Below, piece after piece: positions 39,478 to 47,704 of a stretch of 64,000 nt of DNA; positions within the stretch are counted from its first letter, which is position 1, and every line of letters begins with the position of its first letter. The stretch is from positions 743,936 to 807,935 of the forward strand of contig NZ_NIPO01000001.1 of the NCBI RefSeq assembly GCF_002807015.1, read 5' to 3'. The translations under genes and the position numbers were made by a program. Origin of the DNA: Avrilella dinanensis. GTDB taxonomy: Bacteria; Bacteroidota; Bacteroidia; Flavobacteriales; Flavobacteriaceae. The notes below the pieces were generated by a model. That model was not told the origin of the DNA and searched no databases. It worked only from the letters and a program-made list of their open reading frames with translations.

Positions 39478-41880
39478 TTATTTATTTGCTAATCGGAGAA
39501 TATCGCCAAAAACACCTCTTGCGGTTACCGATGCACCGGCACCGGCACCTTGAATAATAATTGGGTTTTCGCCGTAGCTTTCGGTATATATTTCAAATAA
39601 GCTATCTGAGTCTTGGAGCTGTCCCAGGGCAGAATTTTGGGGCACTTGAACGAGCTTGGTCTCAAGCAAACCTTTGTCTTCTTGTAAATTTCCGGATAGT
39701 TCACCCACATATCTCAGTACCGAACCAGTGGGTAAATCTTTTTTTATCTGTTCAAAATATCCATCGAGTTGCGTTAAATTTGTTAAAAATGCTTCGGTAG
39801 AAATTTCTTGTAAATCGGCAGAAATTAGATTTTGTATATTAATCTCGTCAAATTCATTATGTAAGTCCAGTTCACGAGCAAGAATCAGTAACTTTCGCCC
39901 TACATCATTGCCAGATAAATCTTCACGAGGGTCGGGCTCGGTAAAGCCTTTTTGTACAGCCTCTTGTAATACTTCACTGAACTTTTTGTCTTGTGCCGAA
40001 AATGTATTGAAAATATAGCTCAAACTACCCGAAAACACTCCTTTAATCTTAGTGATATTTTCTCCGGATAAATGCAATAACTTGATAGTATCAATCAGTG
40101 GCAATCCCGCTCCAACATTAGTTTCGTACAAATATTCTTTGTGATTTGTCTTAAGTGCCTTACGCAATTGCTTGTAAAACGAATAGTGTACCGTATTGGC
40201 TATTTTGTTAGAAGATATTAAATCAAATCCATTTTCAACCAAAGGGATATAGTATTCGATGATTTTGCCAGATGCCGTGTTATCAACTGCAATTAAATTT
40301 TCCAGATGATATTGGTTGGCAAATCGGATAATATCTTGCAATTGATATGGTGTGCCTTTGTTGAGCAGATTTTCTTTCCAATTATCATCAATGCCGTGTT
40401 CACAAAGCAATACTTTTTGGGAGTTGGCTATGGCGAAAATATTCAGCTTGATGTTTTTCTTTTCTTCGATGGATTGAGCTGATTGTAAAATCTGGTCGAT
40501 GAGTGTACCACCTACTAATCCATGACCAAAAATCGCAATGTTTATATTTTTGGTTACTCCGAAAATTTGACCATGAATGACATTTATTGCTTTTTTTGCC
40601 TCCTCTTTTTTAACAATTAAGCTGATGTTTTTACCACTTACGGTGTTATTAAAAAGGATAGGCACAATTTTATTCTTTACCAAGGCAGCATAAGGCTTGT
40701 CGAAAGTACTCAAATCTTGTCCTATGATAGAAATCACAGCAACATCACGCCGAACAATGATTTGGTTCACATCTTTGGTATAAAAATCCTCTTGAAATTC
40801 TTTTTGCAAGGCTTTCACTGCCAAGTCAGCATTTTTCTCATCGACGACAAAGCCCAATCCGCGTTCAGATGTACCTTGTGAAATCACACTCACACTTATC
40901 CCTTCATTAGCCAAAGCTGTAAACACCCGAGCATCGATACCGACAACACCTAATAAACCAAGTCCTTCAAATTGAATTAGAGCAATATTGGACTGAGCGG
41001 TTAAGGACTTGATGCCTCTACTAACCGGATTGGACGATATCAATGTGCCTTTGTTAGATGGATTAAGTGTATTCAGTATCCGTAACGGGATATTACTTTC
41101 TACCAATGGCAGAATAGTTTTAGCGTGTAAGATAGATGCTCCGAAATTAGCCAATTCGTTGGCCTCATCAAAATGAAGTTCTTCAATCTTATGAGCATCC
41201 TTTACCCAATCGGGATTGGTGGTGTAAATACCATCAACATGTGTGTAATTTTGTAATTCATCTGCCTGTAAAAAATTCGCCAGTAAAGCTGCTGAGTAGT
41301 TACTGCCATTTCGTCCTAAAGTAGTTGTTTCGTCTTTTTCGGTTGTCCCGATAAAACCGGTTACTATTGCAATTTCATCTGGATTAAGTTTCGAGAAATA
41401 TTGCCGAGTAATTTCTTTTGACAATTGTTCGTTGGGTTGTGCTTGTCCAAAGTTGTTATCGGTAACCAATAGTTTACGGCTATCTACAGCCACGGCACGG
41501 ACACCTGATTGACGTAGCTGTTCAGTCAACAATTTACTGGCAATTACCTCTCCTTGAGCCAGTACATAATCTTTCACTTTTGGGCTATAATCTTCAACCA
41601 ATGATACGCCTTCATATAGCTTGGATAATATTTGCAGTTCACTTTGAATATCGCCCAATTGATGATACGCTTTATTCTTGAAAGATTCAAATACCGGAAG
41701 ATAATCTTGTTTGGTTTTTGCCAATTCTAATATGTTTTCGAGTGTGTCGGTGGTGTCTCCTACTGCGGATACGACAACCACAATTTGATCTTCCCTGATT
41801 TTATTTTTAATAATATCGATCACAGGGAGGAATGCCTGCCCTGATGCTAACGATTTTCCGCCAAATTTTACTATCTTCAT
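39478..41880 (-). CDS. Bifunctional aspartokinase/homoserine dehydrogenase
   Basis: 800 residues. The aspartokinase domain is at 1-~290 (KFGGKSLASGQ, GFIGTTEKDETTTLGRNGSNYSA split by family motifs). A pair of ACT domains follows at ~310-450. The homoserine dehydrogenase domain is at ~455-800 (IFGHGLVGGTLIDQIL NAD(P) motif, SSNKIAN, ETNVGAGLPLIDT, GFTEPDPREDLSGNDVGRK). It catalyses the first and third steps from aspartate to homoserine. Symbols thrA and metL are both used for this architecture; location in a met operon hints at methionine control. It lies 3 bp from metX. Confidence 0.95.
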   Translation of the reverse strand: MKIVKFGGKSLASGQAFLPVIDIIKNKIREDQIVVVVSAVGDTTDTLENILELAKTKQDYLPVFESFKNKAYHQLGDIQSELQILSKLYEGVSLVEDYSPKVKDYVLAQGEVIASKLLTEQLRQSGVRAVAVDSRKLLVTDNNFGQAQPNEQLSKEITRQYFSKLNPDEIAIVTGFIGTTEKDETTTLGRNGSNYSAALLANFLQADELQNYTHVDGIYTTNPDWVKDAHKIEELHFDEANELANFGASILHAKTILPLVESNIPLRILNTLNPSNKGTLISSNPVSRGIKSLTAQSNIALIQFEGLGLLGVVGIDARVFTALANEGISVSVISQGTSERGLGFVVDEKNADLAVKALQKEFQEDFYTKDVNQIIVRRDVAVISIIGQDLSTFDKPYAALVKNKIVPILFNNTVSGKNISLIVKKEEAKKAINVIHGQIFGVTKNINIAIFGHGLVGGTLIDQILQSAQSIEEKKNIKLNIFAIANSQKVLLCEHGIDDNWKENLLNKGTPYQLQDIIRFANQYHLENLIAVDNTASGKIIEYYIPLVENGFDLISSNKIANTVHYSFYKQLRKALKTNHKEYLYETNVGAGLPLIDTIKLLHLSGENITKIKGVFSGSLSYIFNTFSAQDKKFSEVLQEAVQKGFTEPDPREDLSGNDVGRKLLILARELDLHNEFDEINIQNLISADLQEISTEAFLTNLTQLDGYFEQIKKDLPTGSVLRYVGELSGNLQEDKGLLETKLVQVPQNSALGQLQDSDSLFEIYTESYGENPIIIQGAGAGASVTARGVFGDILRLANK

Positions 41881-41883
41881 TTC

Positions 41884-42861
41884 TTATTGTTTAAATATGT
41901 TGTTTAGTATTGTATTAAGCTGTTCGTATTCAATCAAAAATGCGTCGTGACCATGTATTGATTTTATGGTTGAAAAATTTACTTTTTCAGTATATCTTTT
42001 AAATGTTTCATAAGTATTCTTTTGTTCTTCGTGGGTAAACATCAAATCAGAATCTATGGCTACCAGATGAATTTGTGCTGAAGTAATTTTGGCTAATTGA
42101 ATAATGTCTTCGGGACACAAGTCTTCGCCAATTGTCCTCAATAAATGATTCATCAATTGATAAGCAGGTAATTCAAATCGAGATTGTAGAGCTCTTCCAT
42201 GATACTTTAACCAACTCTCTACGGCATATTGCTGTTCATCAGCCTTAACCTGACGATTGAACTTCCAAGTAAGTGAAATTGGTGTTCGGTATAGTAACAT
42301 CGCGTGCATACGAGCGTTTTCAATAGGTTGCAACGAATTGTTTAATATTTGTTCCTGTACCAAAACATTGGCTTTTAACCAATCTGATGATTGAATGCTC
42401 GTGGCTATCGGAATCAGGTGTTGAATACGCTGAGAGTGCTGAAATAACATTTCCCAAGCTATCCCTCCGCCCAAGCTGCCACCAACAACAGCAAAAAGCT
42501 GGTTAATGTTAAGTTCGTCTAATCCTTTCCAGAATAAATCGGCAATAATTTTTGTAGAAAAATCAGTATAATTCTCAAACAAATTTTCGCTTTCTCCTCC
42601 AAACCCATTACCCGGTATATCAAACGTCAAGATTGTGTAACGATTTAAATCAATGACTTGATTATATCCAACTAATTGAGTCCACCAACCGTTTTTACCA
42701 GCCACCTCGCTATTACCCGTGAGTGCATGATTGACCAATACCACAGGAGAAGTATGCAGAGGTTGCCCGAATAACTGATAAGTCAATGTGATGTCTGTTA
42801 TCTTGCCGGTCGGAAAGGGATAATCTTGAAATAAAATTTTATTTAACTGGTTCTGTAACAT
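41884..42861 (-). CDS. metX: Homoserine O-acetyltransferase
   Basis: 325 residues of the alpha/beta-hydrolase fold. The nucleophile is Ser129 in GGSLGGGIAWEM, with Asp272 (AIDSDLMF) and His305 (IHGHDAFL) completing the triad. The NHALTGN oxyanion motif is near residue 45. It activates homoserine with acetyl-CoA for sulfhydrylation. It is shorter than proteobacterial MetX (~370), as is usual in Flavobacteriia. Its 5' end overlaps the upstream PLP gene by 23 bp, indicating translational coupling. Confidence 0.92.
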   Translation of the reverse strand: MLQNQLNKILFQDYPFPTGKITDITLTYQLFGQPLHTSPVVLVNHALTGNSEVAGKNGWWTQLVGYNQVIDLNRYTILTFDIPGNGFGGESENLFENYTDFSTKIIADLFWKGLDELNINQLFAVVGGSLGGGIAWEMLFQHSQRIQHLIPIATSIQSSDWLKANVLVQEQILNNSLQPIENARMHAMLLYRTPISLTWKFNRQVKADEQQYAVESWLKYHGRALQSRFELPAYQLMNHLLRTIGEDLCPEDIIQLAKITSAQIHLVAIDSDLMFTHEEQKNTYETFKRYTEKVNFSTIKSIHGHDAFLIEYEQLNTILNNIFKQ

Positions 42862-44008
42862 GATTTTCTATTTGGGCGAGTGCTTGTTGTAAATCATTAA
42901 TCAAATCATCGGCTTCTTCCAATCCGACCGACAAGCGGATAAGACTGTCTGTGATTCCACACGCATACTTTACCTCTTTGGGAACAGCACCATGTGACAT
43001 TTTACTTGGGTAATTACTCAGGCTTTTTATACCTCCTAATCCTTCCACTAACTTAAATTGCTTGAGATTTTTGAGTACTTTCAATGCCGTTTTTTCGTCA
43101 TCTTGTTTCAAATCAAAACTCACTACACCGCCAAAATATTTTTGTTGTTTGAGAGCAATTTGATGACTTTCATGTTCTTCTAATCCCGGATAGTACGCGT
43201 GGTTAACTTGTGAGTGATTAACTAAGAATTTAGCTATTCTCAAGGCATTTTCAGAATGCTGTTTGATACGTAGTGACAAAGTTTCTATTCCTCGAATCGT
43301 TAAAAAACTATCAAAAGGGGAAAGTACCGCTCCTGTAGCATTTTGATGAAACTTAATGTTTTTGGCTAATTCATCTGATTGGATAATAACTAATCCTGCT
43401 ACGACATCCGAATGTCCCGCAATATATTTGGTAGCACTGTGCACCACGATATCGGCACCTAATTCAATCGGTTTTTGGATAAGTGGAGTAGCAAAAGTGT
43501 TGTCCACGCAAAGCAAAATATTGTTCTGCTTCGCTACATCAGCAAGAACACTTATGTCAAACACTCTAAGTGTAGGATTGGTGGGGCTTTCAATCCAAAT
43601 GAGTTTGGTTTTGGGTGTGATTACATCAATGATGTTTTGACTATCCGACGGGCAAACAAAATGAGACTTAATCCCGAATTTAGCATATACCTGCGTAAGT
43701 AATCGATAAGTGCCTCCATAAATATCCTTGGTTGCTATGACCTCATCTCCTGCTGACAGGGTTTTGAAAACGGCATCAATAGCGGCTAATCCGCTAGAAA
43801 AAGCAAAACCATGATTGCCTCCTTCTAATCCGGCTATTAAATTTTCGAGCACCTGACGTGTAGGATTATTAGTTCTCGAATAATCAAACCCTTGGTGTTT
43901 ACCGGGCTGTTCTTGCACGAAAGTTGTCGTTTGATAAATCGGTACTGCAATTGATCCGGTAAGCGGATCGGCCGGAATTAAGTTAAGTATTTCAGTTTGT
44001 GTACACAT
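42839..44008 (-). CDS. Cystathionine gamma-synthase/beta-lyase-like PLP enzyme
   Basis: 389 residues. It shows the family's YSRTNNPTRQVLENLIAGLEGG start, VDNTFATPLIQKPIELGADI, the PLP lysine in HSATKYIAGHSD and the C-terminal GGIKSLSNYPSKMSHG. These are typical of MetB/MetC/CGL members acting on cystathionine or O-acyl-homoserine. The SLSNYPSKMSHGAVPKE segment leans towards MetB or a cystathionine lyase. Exact specificity cannot be decided by eye. It is the second gene of the operon, 12 bp after metY. Confidence 0.85.
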   Translation of the reverse strand: MCTQTEILNLIPADPLTGSIAVPIYQTTTFVQEQPGKHQGFDYSRTNNPTRQVLENLIAGLEGGNHGFAFSSGLAAIDAVFKTLSAGDEVIATKDIYGGTYRLLTQVYAKFGIKSHFVCPSDSQNIIDVITPKTKLIWIESPTNPTLRVFDISVLADVAKQNNILLCVDNTFATPLIQKPIELGADIVVHSATKYIAGHSDVVAGLVIIQSDELAKNIKFHQNATGAVLSPFDSFLTIRGIETLSLRIKQHSENALRIAKFLVNHSQVNHAYYPGLEEHESHQIALKQQKYFGGVVSFDLKQDDEKTALKVLKNLKQFKLVEGLGGIKSLSNYPSKMSHGAVPKEVKYACGITDSLIRLSVGLEEADDLINDLQQALAQIENHVTEPVK

Positions 44009-44020
44009 CGGTTTATAGAT

Positions 44021-45295
44021 TTACAATTGGTCAAATACGTTTTTTAAATCTTGCTTTAAGTCTTCTATATCTTCAATACCTACAGACAATCTCAACAAAT
44101 CGGGGGTTACTCCGGTAGTAATTTGGTCTTCGCTTGATAATTGTTGGTGCGTGGTTGATGCAGGGTGAATGATAAGAGATTTGGTATCTCCTATATTGGC
44201 GAGCAAGGAAAATAATTGTGTATCGTTAGCTACTTTTTTAGCCGCTTCGAATCCTTTTTTCAATCCGAATGTTACGATACCGCTTTGTCCTTCAGGTAGA
44301 TATTTCTGAGCCAATTTGTAGTATTTACTTGATTTGAGTCCAGGATAATTTACCCATGCTACTTCCTTTTGTTGCTCCAGCCACTCAGCCAGTATTAAAG
44401 CGTTTTCGCTGTGTTTTTTGATTCGAACAGGCAAGGTTTCAAGTCCTTGTAAGGTTTGAAAAGCATTAAACGGGCTTAATGCCCCGCCCAAGTCACGCAA
44501 TCCTTCGATTCTTATCTTGGCGATAAAAGCCGCATTGCCTAAAGCTTCGTGATATACCAAACCGTGATAACCAGGTGAAGGCTCGGTAAATTCAGGAAAC
44601 TTACCACTGCTCCAATCAAAATTTCCTCCGTCGATAATCGCACCACCGATAGACGTTCCATTACCCGTGATGTATTTGGTTAATGAGTGAATGACAATAT
44701 TTGCTCCGTATTCTATTGGTCGTAGCAGATATGGAGAAGCAACGGTATTATCTACAATAAGCGGAATTTTATATTCTTGAGCTATCTTAGCCACCGATTC
44801 AATATCAATGATATCCAATTTAGGGTTGCCCAAACTTTCGATAAAAATAGCTTTGGTGTTTTCGTTAATAGCTTTTTTGAAATTATCTGTATCATTCGGA
44901 TCAACAAAGGTGGTTGTGATGCCAAATCTGGGTAGAGTTACATTAAACAGGTTATATGTACCTCCATACAAACTGCTAGACGACACGATATGGTCATCTG
45001 ATTTAAGCAACGTTAGTAATGCCGTAGAAATTGCTGACATACCTGAGGATGTAACTACTGCTCCGATGCCTCCTTCAAGGGTCGCTAATCTTTTTTCGAG
45101 TATGTCGTTGGTCGGATTGTTTAATCGCGTATAGATAAATGCTGGTATCGATAAGTTAAACGCTCCTGCTGCATGATCAGCATTTTCAAATACATACGAA
45201 GAGGTTTGGTAGATGGGAACAGCTCTGGCTCTGTTAGTAGATTGTACATCGTGTCCATTGTGTAATGCTTGTGTGGAAAATTTAAAATTGTTCAT
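44021..45295 (-). CDS. metY: O-acetylhomoserine aminocarboxypropyltransferase (sulfhydrylase)
   Basis: 424 residues, the longer MetY subgroup of the Cys/Met PLP family. Characteristic features are the TQALHNGHDVQSTNRARAVP start, the PLP lysine in IHSLTKYITGNGTSIGG, and the MetY-specific insert GNFDWSSGKFPEFTEPSPGYHG. It forms homocysteine directly from O-acetylhomoserine and sulfide. As first structural gene, it is preceded by two tandem Met-rich leader peptides with intrinsic terminators (45332-45621), so it and the downstream genes are likely switched by methionyl-tRNA supply. Confidence 0.94.
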   Translation of the reverse strand: MNNFKFSTQALHNGHDVQSTNRARAVPIYQTSSYVFENADHAAGAFNLSIPAFIYTRLNNPTNDILEKRLATLEGGIGAVVTSSGMSAISTALLTLLKSDDHIVSSSSLYGGTYNLFNVTLPRFGITTTFVDPNDTDNFKKAINENTKAIFIESLGNPKLDIIDIESVAKIAQEYKIPLIVDNTVASPYLLRPIEYGANIVIHSLTKYITGNGTSIGGAIIDGGNFDWSSGKFPEFTEPSPGYHGLVYHEALGNAAFIAKIRIEGLRDLGGALSPFNAFQTLQGLETLPVRIKKHSENALILAEWLEQQKEVAWVNYPGLKSSKYYKLAQKYLPEGQSGIVTFGLKKGFEAAKKVANDTQLFSLLANIGDTKSLIIHPASTTHQQLSSEDQITTGVTPDLLRLSVGIEDIEDLKQDLKNVFDQL

Positions 45296-45331
45296 GGTAA
45301 GATTTATTTAGTTATTGATTAAGATTCAAAC

Positions 45332-45364
45332 AAAAAGTCCTTTCGGGTTTGCCGAAAGGACTTT
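45332..45364 (-). terminator. Attenuator terminator 2 of the met operon
   Basis: In transcript sense AAAGTCCTTTCGG and CCGAAAGGACTTT form a perfect 13-bp stem around CAAAC, then U-rich. It stands 22 nt after the stop of leader peptide 2 and 36 nt before the metY start codon. It would block the structural genes when not disrupted. Confidence 0.88.
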
Positions 45365-45386
45365 ATGGATTAGACACTCGGACGGT

Positions 45387-45491
45387 CTAATAAGCAGTCT
45401 GCTTTAGGCAAAAGTTTGGTGGACGGCACATCATCATGGCCGTCATCTGCATTATCATTATATTTGTTAAATTGTTTTTCATTTTTTTCAT
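45387..45491 (-). CDS. Met-rich leader peptide 2
   Basis: 34 codons. Met stands at positions 1, 4, 12, 14, 16, 19, 20 and 21, ending in MMMC, then RPPNFCLKQTAY. The triple AUG lies in the loop of a GACGGC/GCCGTC hairpin (45439-45444 with 45422-45427), so a ribosome stalled there would open it. A second hairpin, TTAGAC/GTCTAA, lies between the ORF and terminator 2. The start codon lies directly behind the U-run of terminator 1, so this ORF is only transcribed after read-through of the first attenuator. Confidence 0.8.
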   Translation of the reverse strand: MKKMKNNLTNIMIMQMTAMMMCRPPNFCLKQTAY

Positions 45492-45521
45492 AAAAAAAGC
45501 CTCTGCTGTTGGCAAAGGCTT
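45492..45521 (-). terminator. Attenuator terminator 1 of the met operon
   Basis: In transcript sense AAGCCTTTGC (45521-45512) pairs with GCAGAGGCTT (45506-45497; one G-U) around CAACA, followed by seven T. A competing antiterminator is possible: GCAAGGCTT in leader ORF 1 (45568-45560) pairs with the same AAGCCTTTGC arm with one bulge. Confidence 0.85.
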
Positions 45522-45546
45522 ATTAAATCTATAGTTTTCATTTAAT

Positions 45547-45621
45547 CTATATACACAACAAGCCTTGCGGAATATTCCACATCATCATTGCTTGCATGTA
45601 TGTAAATTGTATGTTGGTCAT
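45547..45621 (-). CDS. Met-rich leader peptide 1
   Basis: 24 codons with Met at 1, 9, 12, 13 and 14 (MQAMMMW), ending PQGLLCI and TAG. The ORF contains segment 1 (CAAGC, 45594-45590) just before the triple AUG and segment 2 (GCTTG within GCAAGGCTTG, 45568-45559) after it. 1:2 pairing would sequester segment 2. A ribosome stalled on the Met codons would free segment 2 to pair with the terminator's left arm. This is the classical attenuation logic of amino-acid operons. Confidence 0.8.
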   Translation of the reverse strand: MTNIQFTYMQAMMMWNIPQGLLCI

Positions 45622-45642
45622 ATTTGTCGTAAATCAACGTTG

Positions 45643-45650
45643 CAAATATA
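45643..45650 (-). promoter_or_regulatory. -7 promoter element of the met operon
   Basis: Minus strand TATATTTG matches TAnnTTTG. It lies 22 nt before the first leader ATG, so both leaders would be in the transcript. No TTG at proper -33 spacing. Confidence 0.5.
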
Positions 45651-45690
45651 AAATAATTTTCTGACAAATAATTTATTTTTGATTTTTTTT

Positions 45691-46404
45691 CTAAATATTC
45701 AGGTAAAAATCCTCTACAAGTGATTTATATTCCTTGGTGTATTGGTGTCTTTGGGTTTCAATAACCAATTCATCAACAGGTATTTTGTCAGTTTGTTTCC
45801 GAGAAAAAGCTATCAAACTACGCTTTATTTCAGCATTTTGATTCCCACGTATCTGGGTAATCTTAAAAGGACATAAGCCGTATTCAGCCGAAAGACGAAT
45901 AAATTTTTCTTCTTCTTTATACGGAATAATAACTGCAAATATTCCGTTTTCGCTCAACAAACCTTCGGTGCAGGCAATCAGTTGTTCAAAAGGTAGTGAG
46001 TCGGTAAAACGAGCAGTGTCGCGTTGCGTATCTCCTGATTTGTAATTTTCTGAATAAAAAGGAGGATTAGAAACGATTAAATCATAAGTGATTTCTTCAA
46101 AAAATTCTTCTGTAAAATCTTCCAATGAAGCACAATAACAATACAAACGGTCGCTCCACGGACTGTTTTCAAAATTTTCCACACATTGTGTAAAGGCTTC
46201 TTCGTCGATTTCTACGGCATCAATTTGTTCGGCACCGGAACGCTGTGTAAGCATCAGTGCCAATAATCCTGTGCCTGAACCAATGTCCAAAACCGTGTAG
46301 GGATTGTTATATAAAGGTGTCCAAGCTCCGAGCAAAACACCGTCTGTGCCGACTTTCATCGCACAACGATTTTGTTGGATGGTAAATTTTTTGAAAGTGA
46401 ACAT
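45691..46404 (-). CDS. trmN6: tRNA1(Val) (adenine37-N6)-methyltransferase
   Basis: 237 residues, class I SAM methyltransferase. The SAM motif is VLDIGSGTGLLALMLTQR, the acidic motif VEIDEEA, and the N6-adenine motif VSNPPFY. The N-terminal FTFKKFTIQQNRCAMKVGTDG is typical of YfiC/TrmN6. It methylates A37 of tRNA-Val. It lies 24 bp downstream of rimM and forms an rpsP-rimM-trmN6 translation operon; the met promoter lies just beyond its stop. Confidence 0.9.
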   Translation of the reverse strand: MFTFKKFTIQQNRCAMKVGTDGVLLGAWTPLYNNPYTVLDIGSGTGLLALMLTQRSGAEQIDAVEIDEEAFTQCVENFENSPWSDRLYCYCASLEDFTEEFFEEITYDLIVSNPPFYSENYKSGDTQRDTARFTDSLPFEQLIACTEGLLSENGIFAVIIPYKEEEKFIRLSAEYGLCPFKITQIRGNQNAEIKRSLIAFSRKQTDKIPVDELVIETQRHQYTKEYKSLVEDFYLNI

Positions 46405-46428
46405 GTCGGAAAATGATTTTTTGACGAA

Positions 46429-46956
46429 TTATAAATACAAATCAACTAATCCTTGTGGAGTGCGAAGGTGGAGTTGTTTGTTTTCTCTGTCAATCTTAAC
46501 GATAAAATCATCAATGACCGGAACCAATATTTCTTTGTTGTTGTTGATGATGACAAACAGTGGTTGCACGCCGTTGTCGTTCACGCGACTCAGTTTACCT
46601 ATTGCTCCATGTGTTTCATCAATCACTTCAAAATCTGTGATTTCGTGATAGTAAAATTGGTTGCCTTCCAGCTTGGGTAGCATAGATAGCGGGAGATATA
46701 CTTCGGCACCGATAATGTCATCGGCATCTTCTTCGGAGTAAACATCTTCAAACTGCACTCGCAGAAAATGGTTTCTGTGCAACTGTGCAGATTCAATAAA
46801 AAAAGGAATCAGATTTTCGTCGTTGAGTTCGACAAAAACTGATTCCAGATTTTCGTAAGTTTCAGGCTCATCGGTATCCAAAAAAAGTAATACCTCGCCT
46901 TTAAAACTAAATTTCTTTGCGATTTTACCTAAATAAAAACAATCTTTTTTAAGCAT
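46429..46956 (-). CDS. rimM: Ribosome maturation factor RimM
   Basis: 175 residues. The N-terminal RimM beta-barrel (YLGKIAKKFSFKGEVLLFLD) is followed by the PRC-barrel half (FEVIDETHGAIGKLSRV, EILVPVIDDFIVKID). It binds S19 and aids 30S head maturation. It sits 14 bp downstream of rpsP, a classic linkage. Confidence 0.94.
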   Translation of the reverse strand: MLKKDCFYLGKIAKKFSFKGEVLLFLDTDEPETYENLESVFVELNDENLIPFFIESAQLHRNHFLRVQFEDVYSEEDADDIIGAEVYLPLSMLPKLEGNQFYYHEITDFEVIDETHGAIGKLSRVNDNGVQPLFVIINNNKEILVPVIDDFIVKIDRENKQLHLRTPQGLVDLYL

Positions 46957-46970
46957 AACCGCAGGAATAA

Positions 46971-47525
46971 TTAAGCTTCTTTTTCTTCGGTGTTATCCTC
47001 AGCAGCAGGAGTTTCTTCAGTTGCAGTTTCTTCTACAACCTCTTCTTCTACAGCAGGAACTTCGGCTTCAGCCTGAGCTTCTTCAGCAGCTTTCACACGT
47101 TTTGCACTTACTTCTTTTTCAGCTTCTAAGGCTTTTGCTTTAGCAGCAGCTTTAGATTCTGCCAATCCTGTAGATTTTGCAGTAATTTTGTTTTCTTTTT
47201 CTTCCAACCAAGCAGCGAATTTCTCGTCAGCTTGCTCTTGAGTGATAGCTCCTTTACGAACACCTCCGTTCAAGTGGTGTTTCAACAAAGCACCTTTGTA
47301 AGACAAAATCGCACGAGCTGTGTCTGTCGGCTGTGCACCTTTGAATAACCAGCTTGCAGCCGAATCAACGTTCAAGTCGATAGTTGCAGGGTTAGTGTTT
47401 GGATTGTAAGTTCCGATTTTTTCAAGGAATTTACCATCTCTTTTTGCACGCGAATCTGCGGCAACAATCCAGTAGAAAGGTTTCCCTTTTTTACCGTGTC
47501 TTTGTAATCTGATTTTTACTGGCAT
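46971..47525 (-). CDS. rpsP: 30S ribosomal protein S16 with long C-terminal extension
   Basis: 184 residues. The first ~85 are canonical S16 ([40 protein letters not shown]). Residues ~90-184 form an Ala/Glu/Lys-rich tail, as in other Bacteroidota. The tail is probably disordered or helical, and its role is unknown. First gene of rpsP-rimM-trmN6. The 5' leader contains a GAGGGT/ACCCTC hairpin (47544-47560) between the -7 element and the start. Confidence 0.95.
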   Translation of the reverse strand: MPVKIRLQRHGKKGKPFYWIVAADSRAKRDGKFLEKIGTYNPNTNPATIDLNVDSAASWLFKGAQPTDTARAILSYKGALLKHHLNGGVRKGAITQEQADEKFAAWLEEKENKITAKSTGLAESKAAAKAKALEAEKEVSAKRVKAAEEAQAEAEVPAVEEEVVEETATEETPAAEDNTEEKEA

Positions 47526-47543
47526 AATCTTAATTGATTTAGT

Positions 47544-47583
47544 GAGGGTACCCGACCCTCGGTTGTTTAAGGGTGCAAATGTA
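47544..47583 (-). promoter_or_regulatory. rpsP -7 element and leader hairpin
   Basis: Minus strand TACATTTG (47576-47583) matches TAnnTTTG. The downstream leader carries a 6-bp hairpin (47544-47560, loop CGGGT in transcript sense) 18 nt before the ATG. It could be an r-protein autoregulatory site, but no ligand can be named. Confidence 0.4.
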
Positions 47584-47704
47584 AATATTAATTTTTAATT
47601 ACGTATGTGATTTTGGAATTATTTTGCGGAACAATTTATGTTTTATGTGTTTGGAATTCAGACTTCAGCATTAAATAAAAGAAACCTGAAACAACATCTA
47701 ATGG

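Noticed and set aside
45296..45650. SAM-I/SAM-II or other SAM riboswitch upstream of metY.
   Set aside because: I found no recognisable SAM aptamer core; the region is instead well explained by two Met-rich leader ORFs with terminators.
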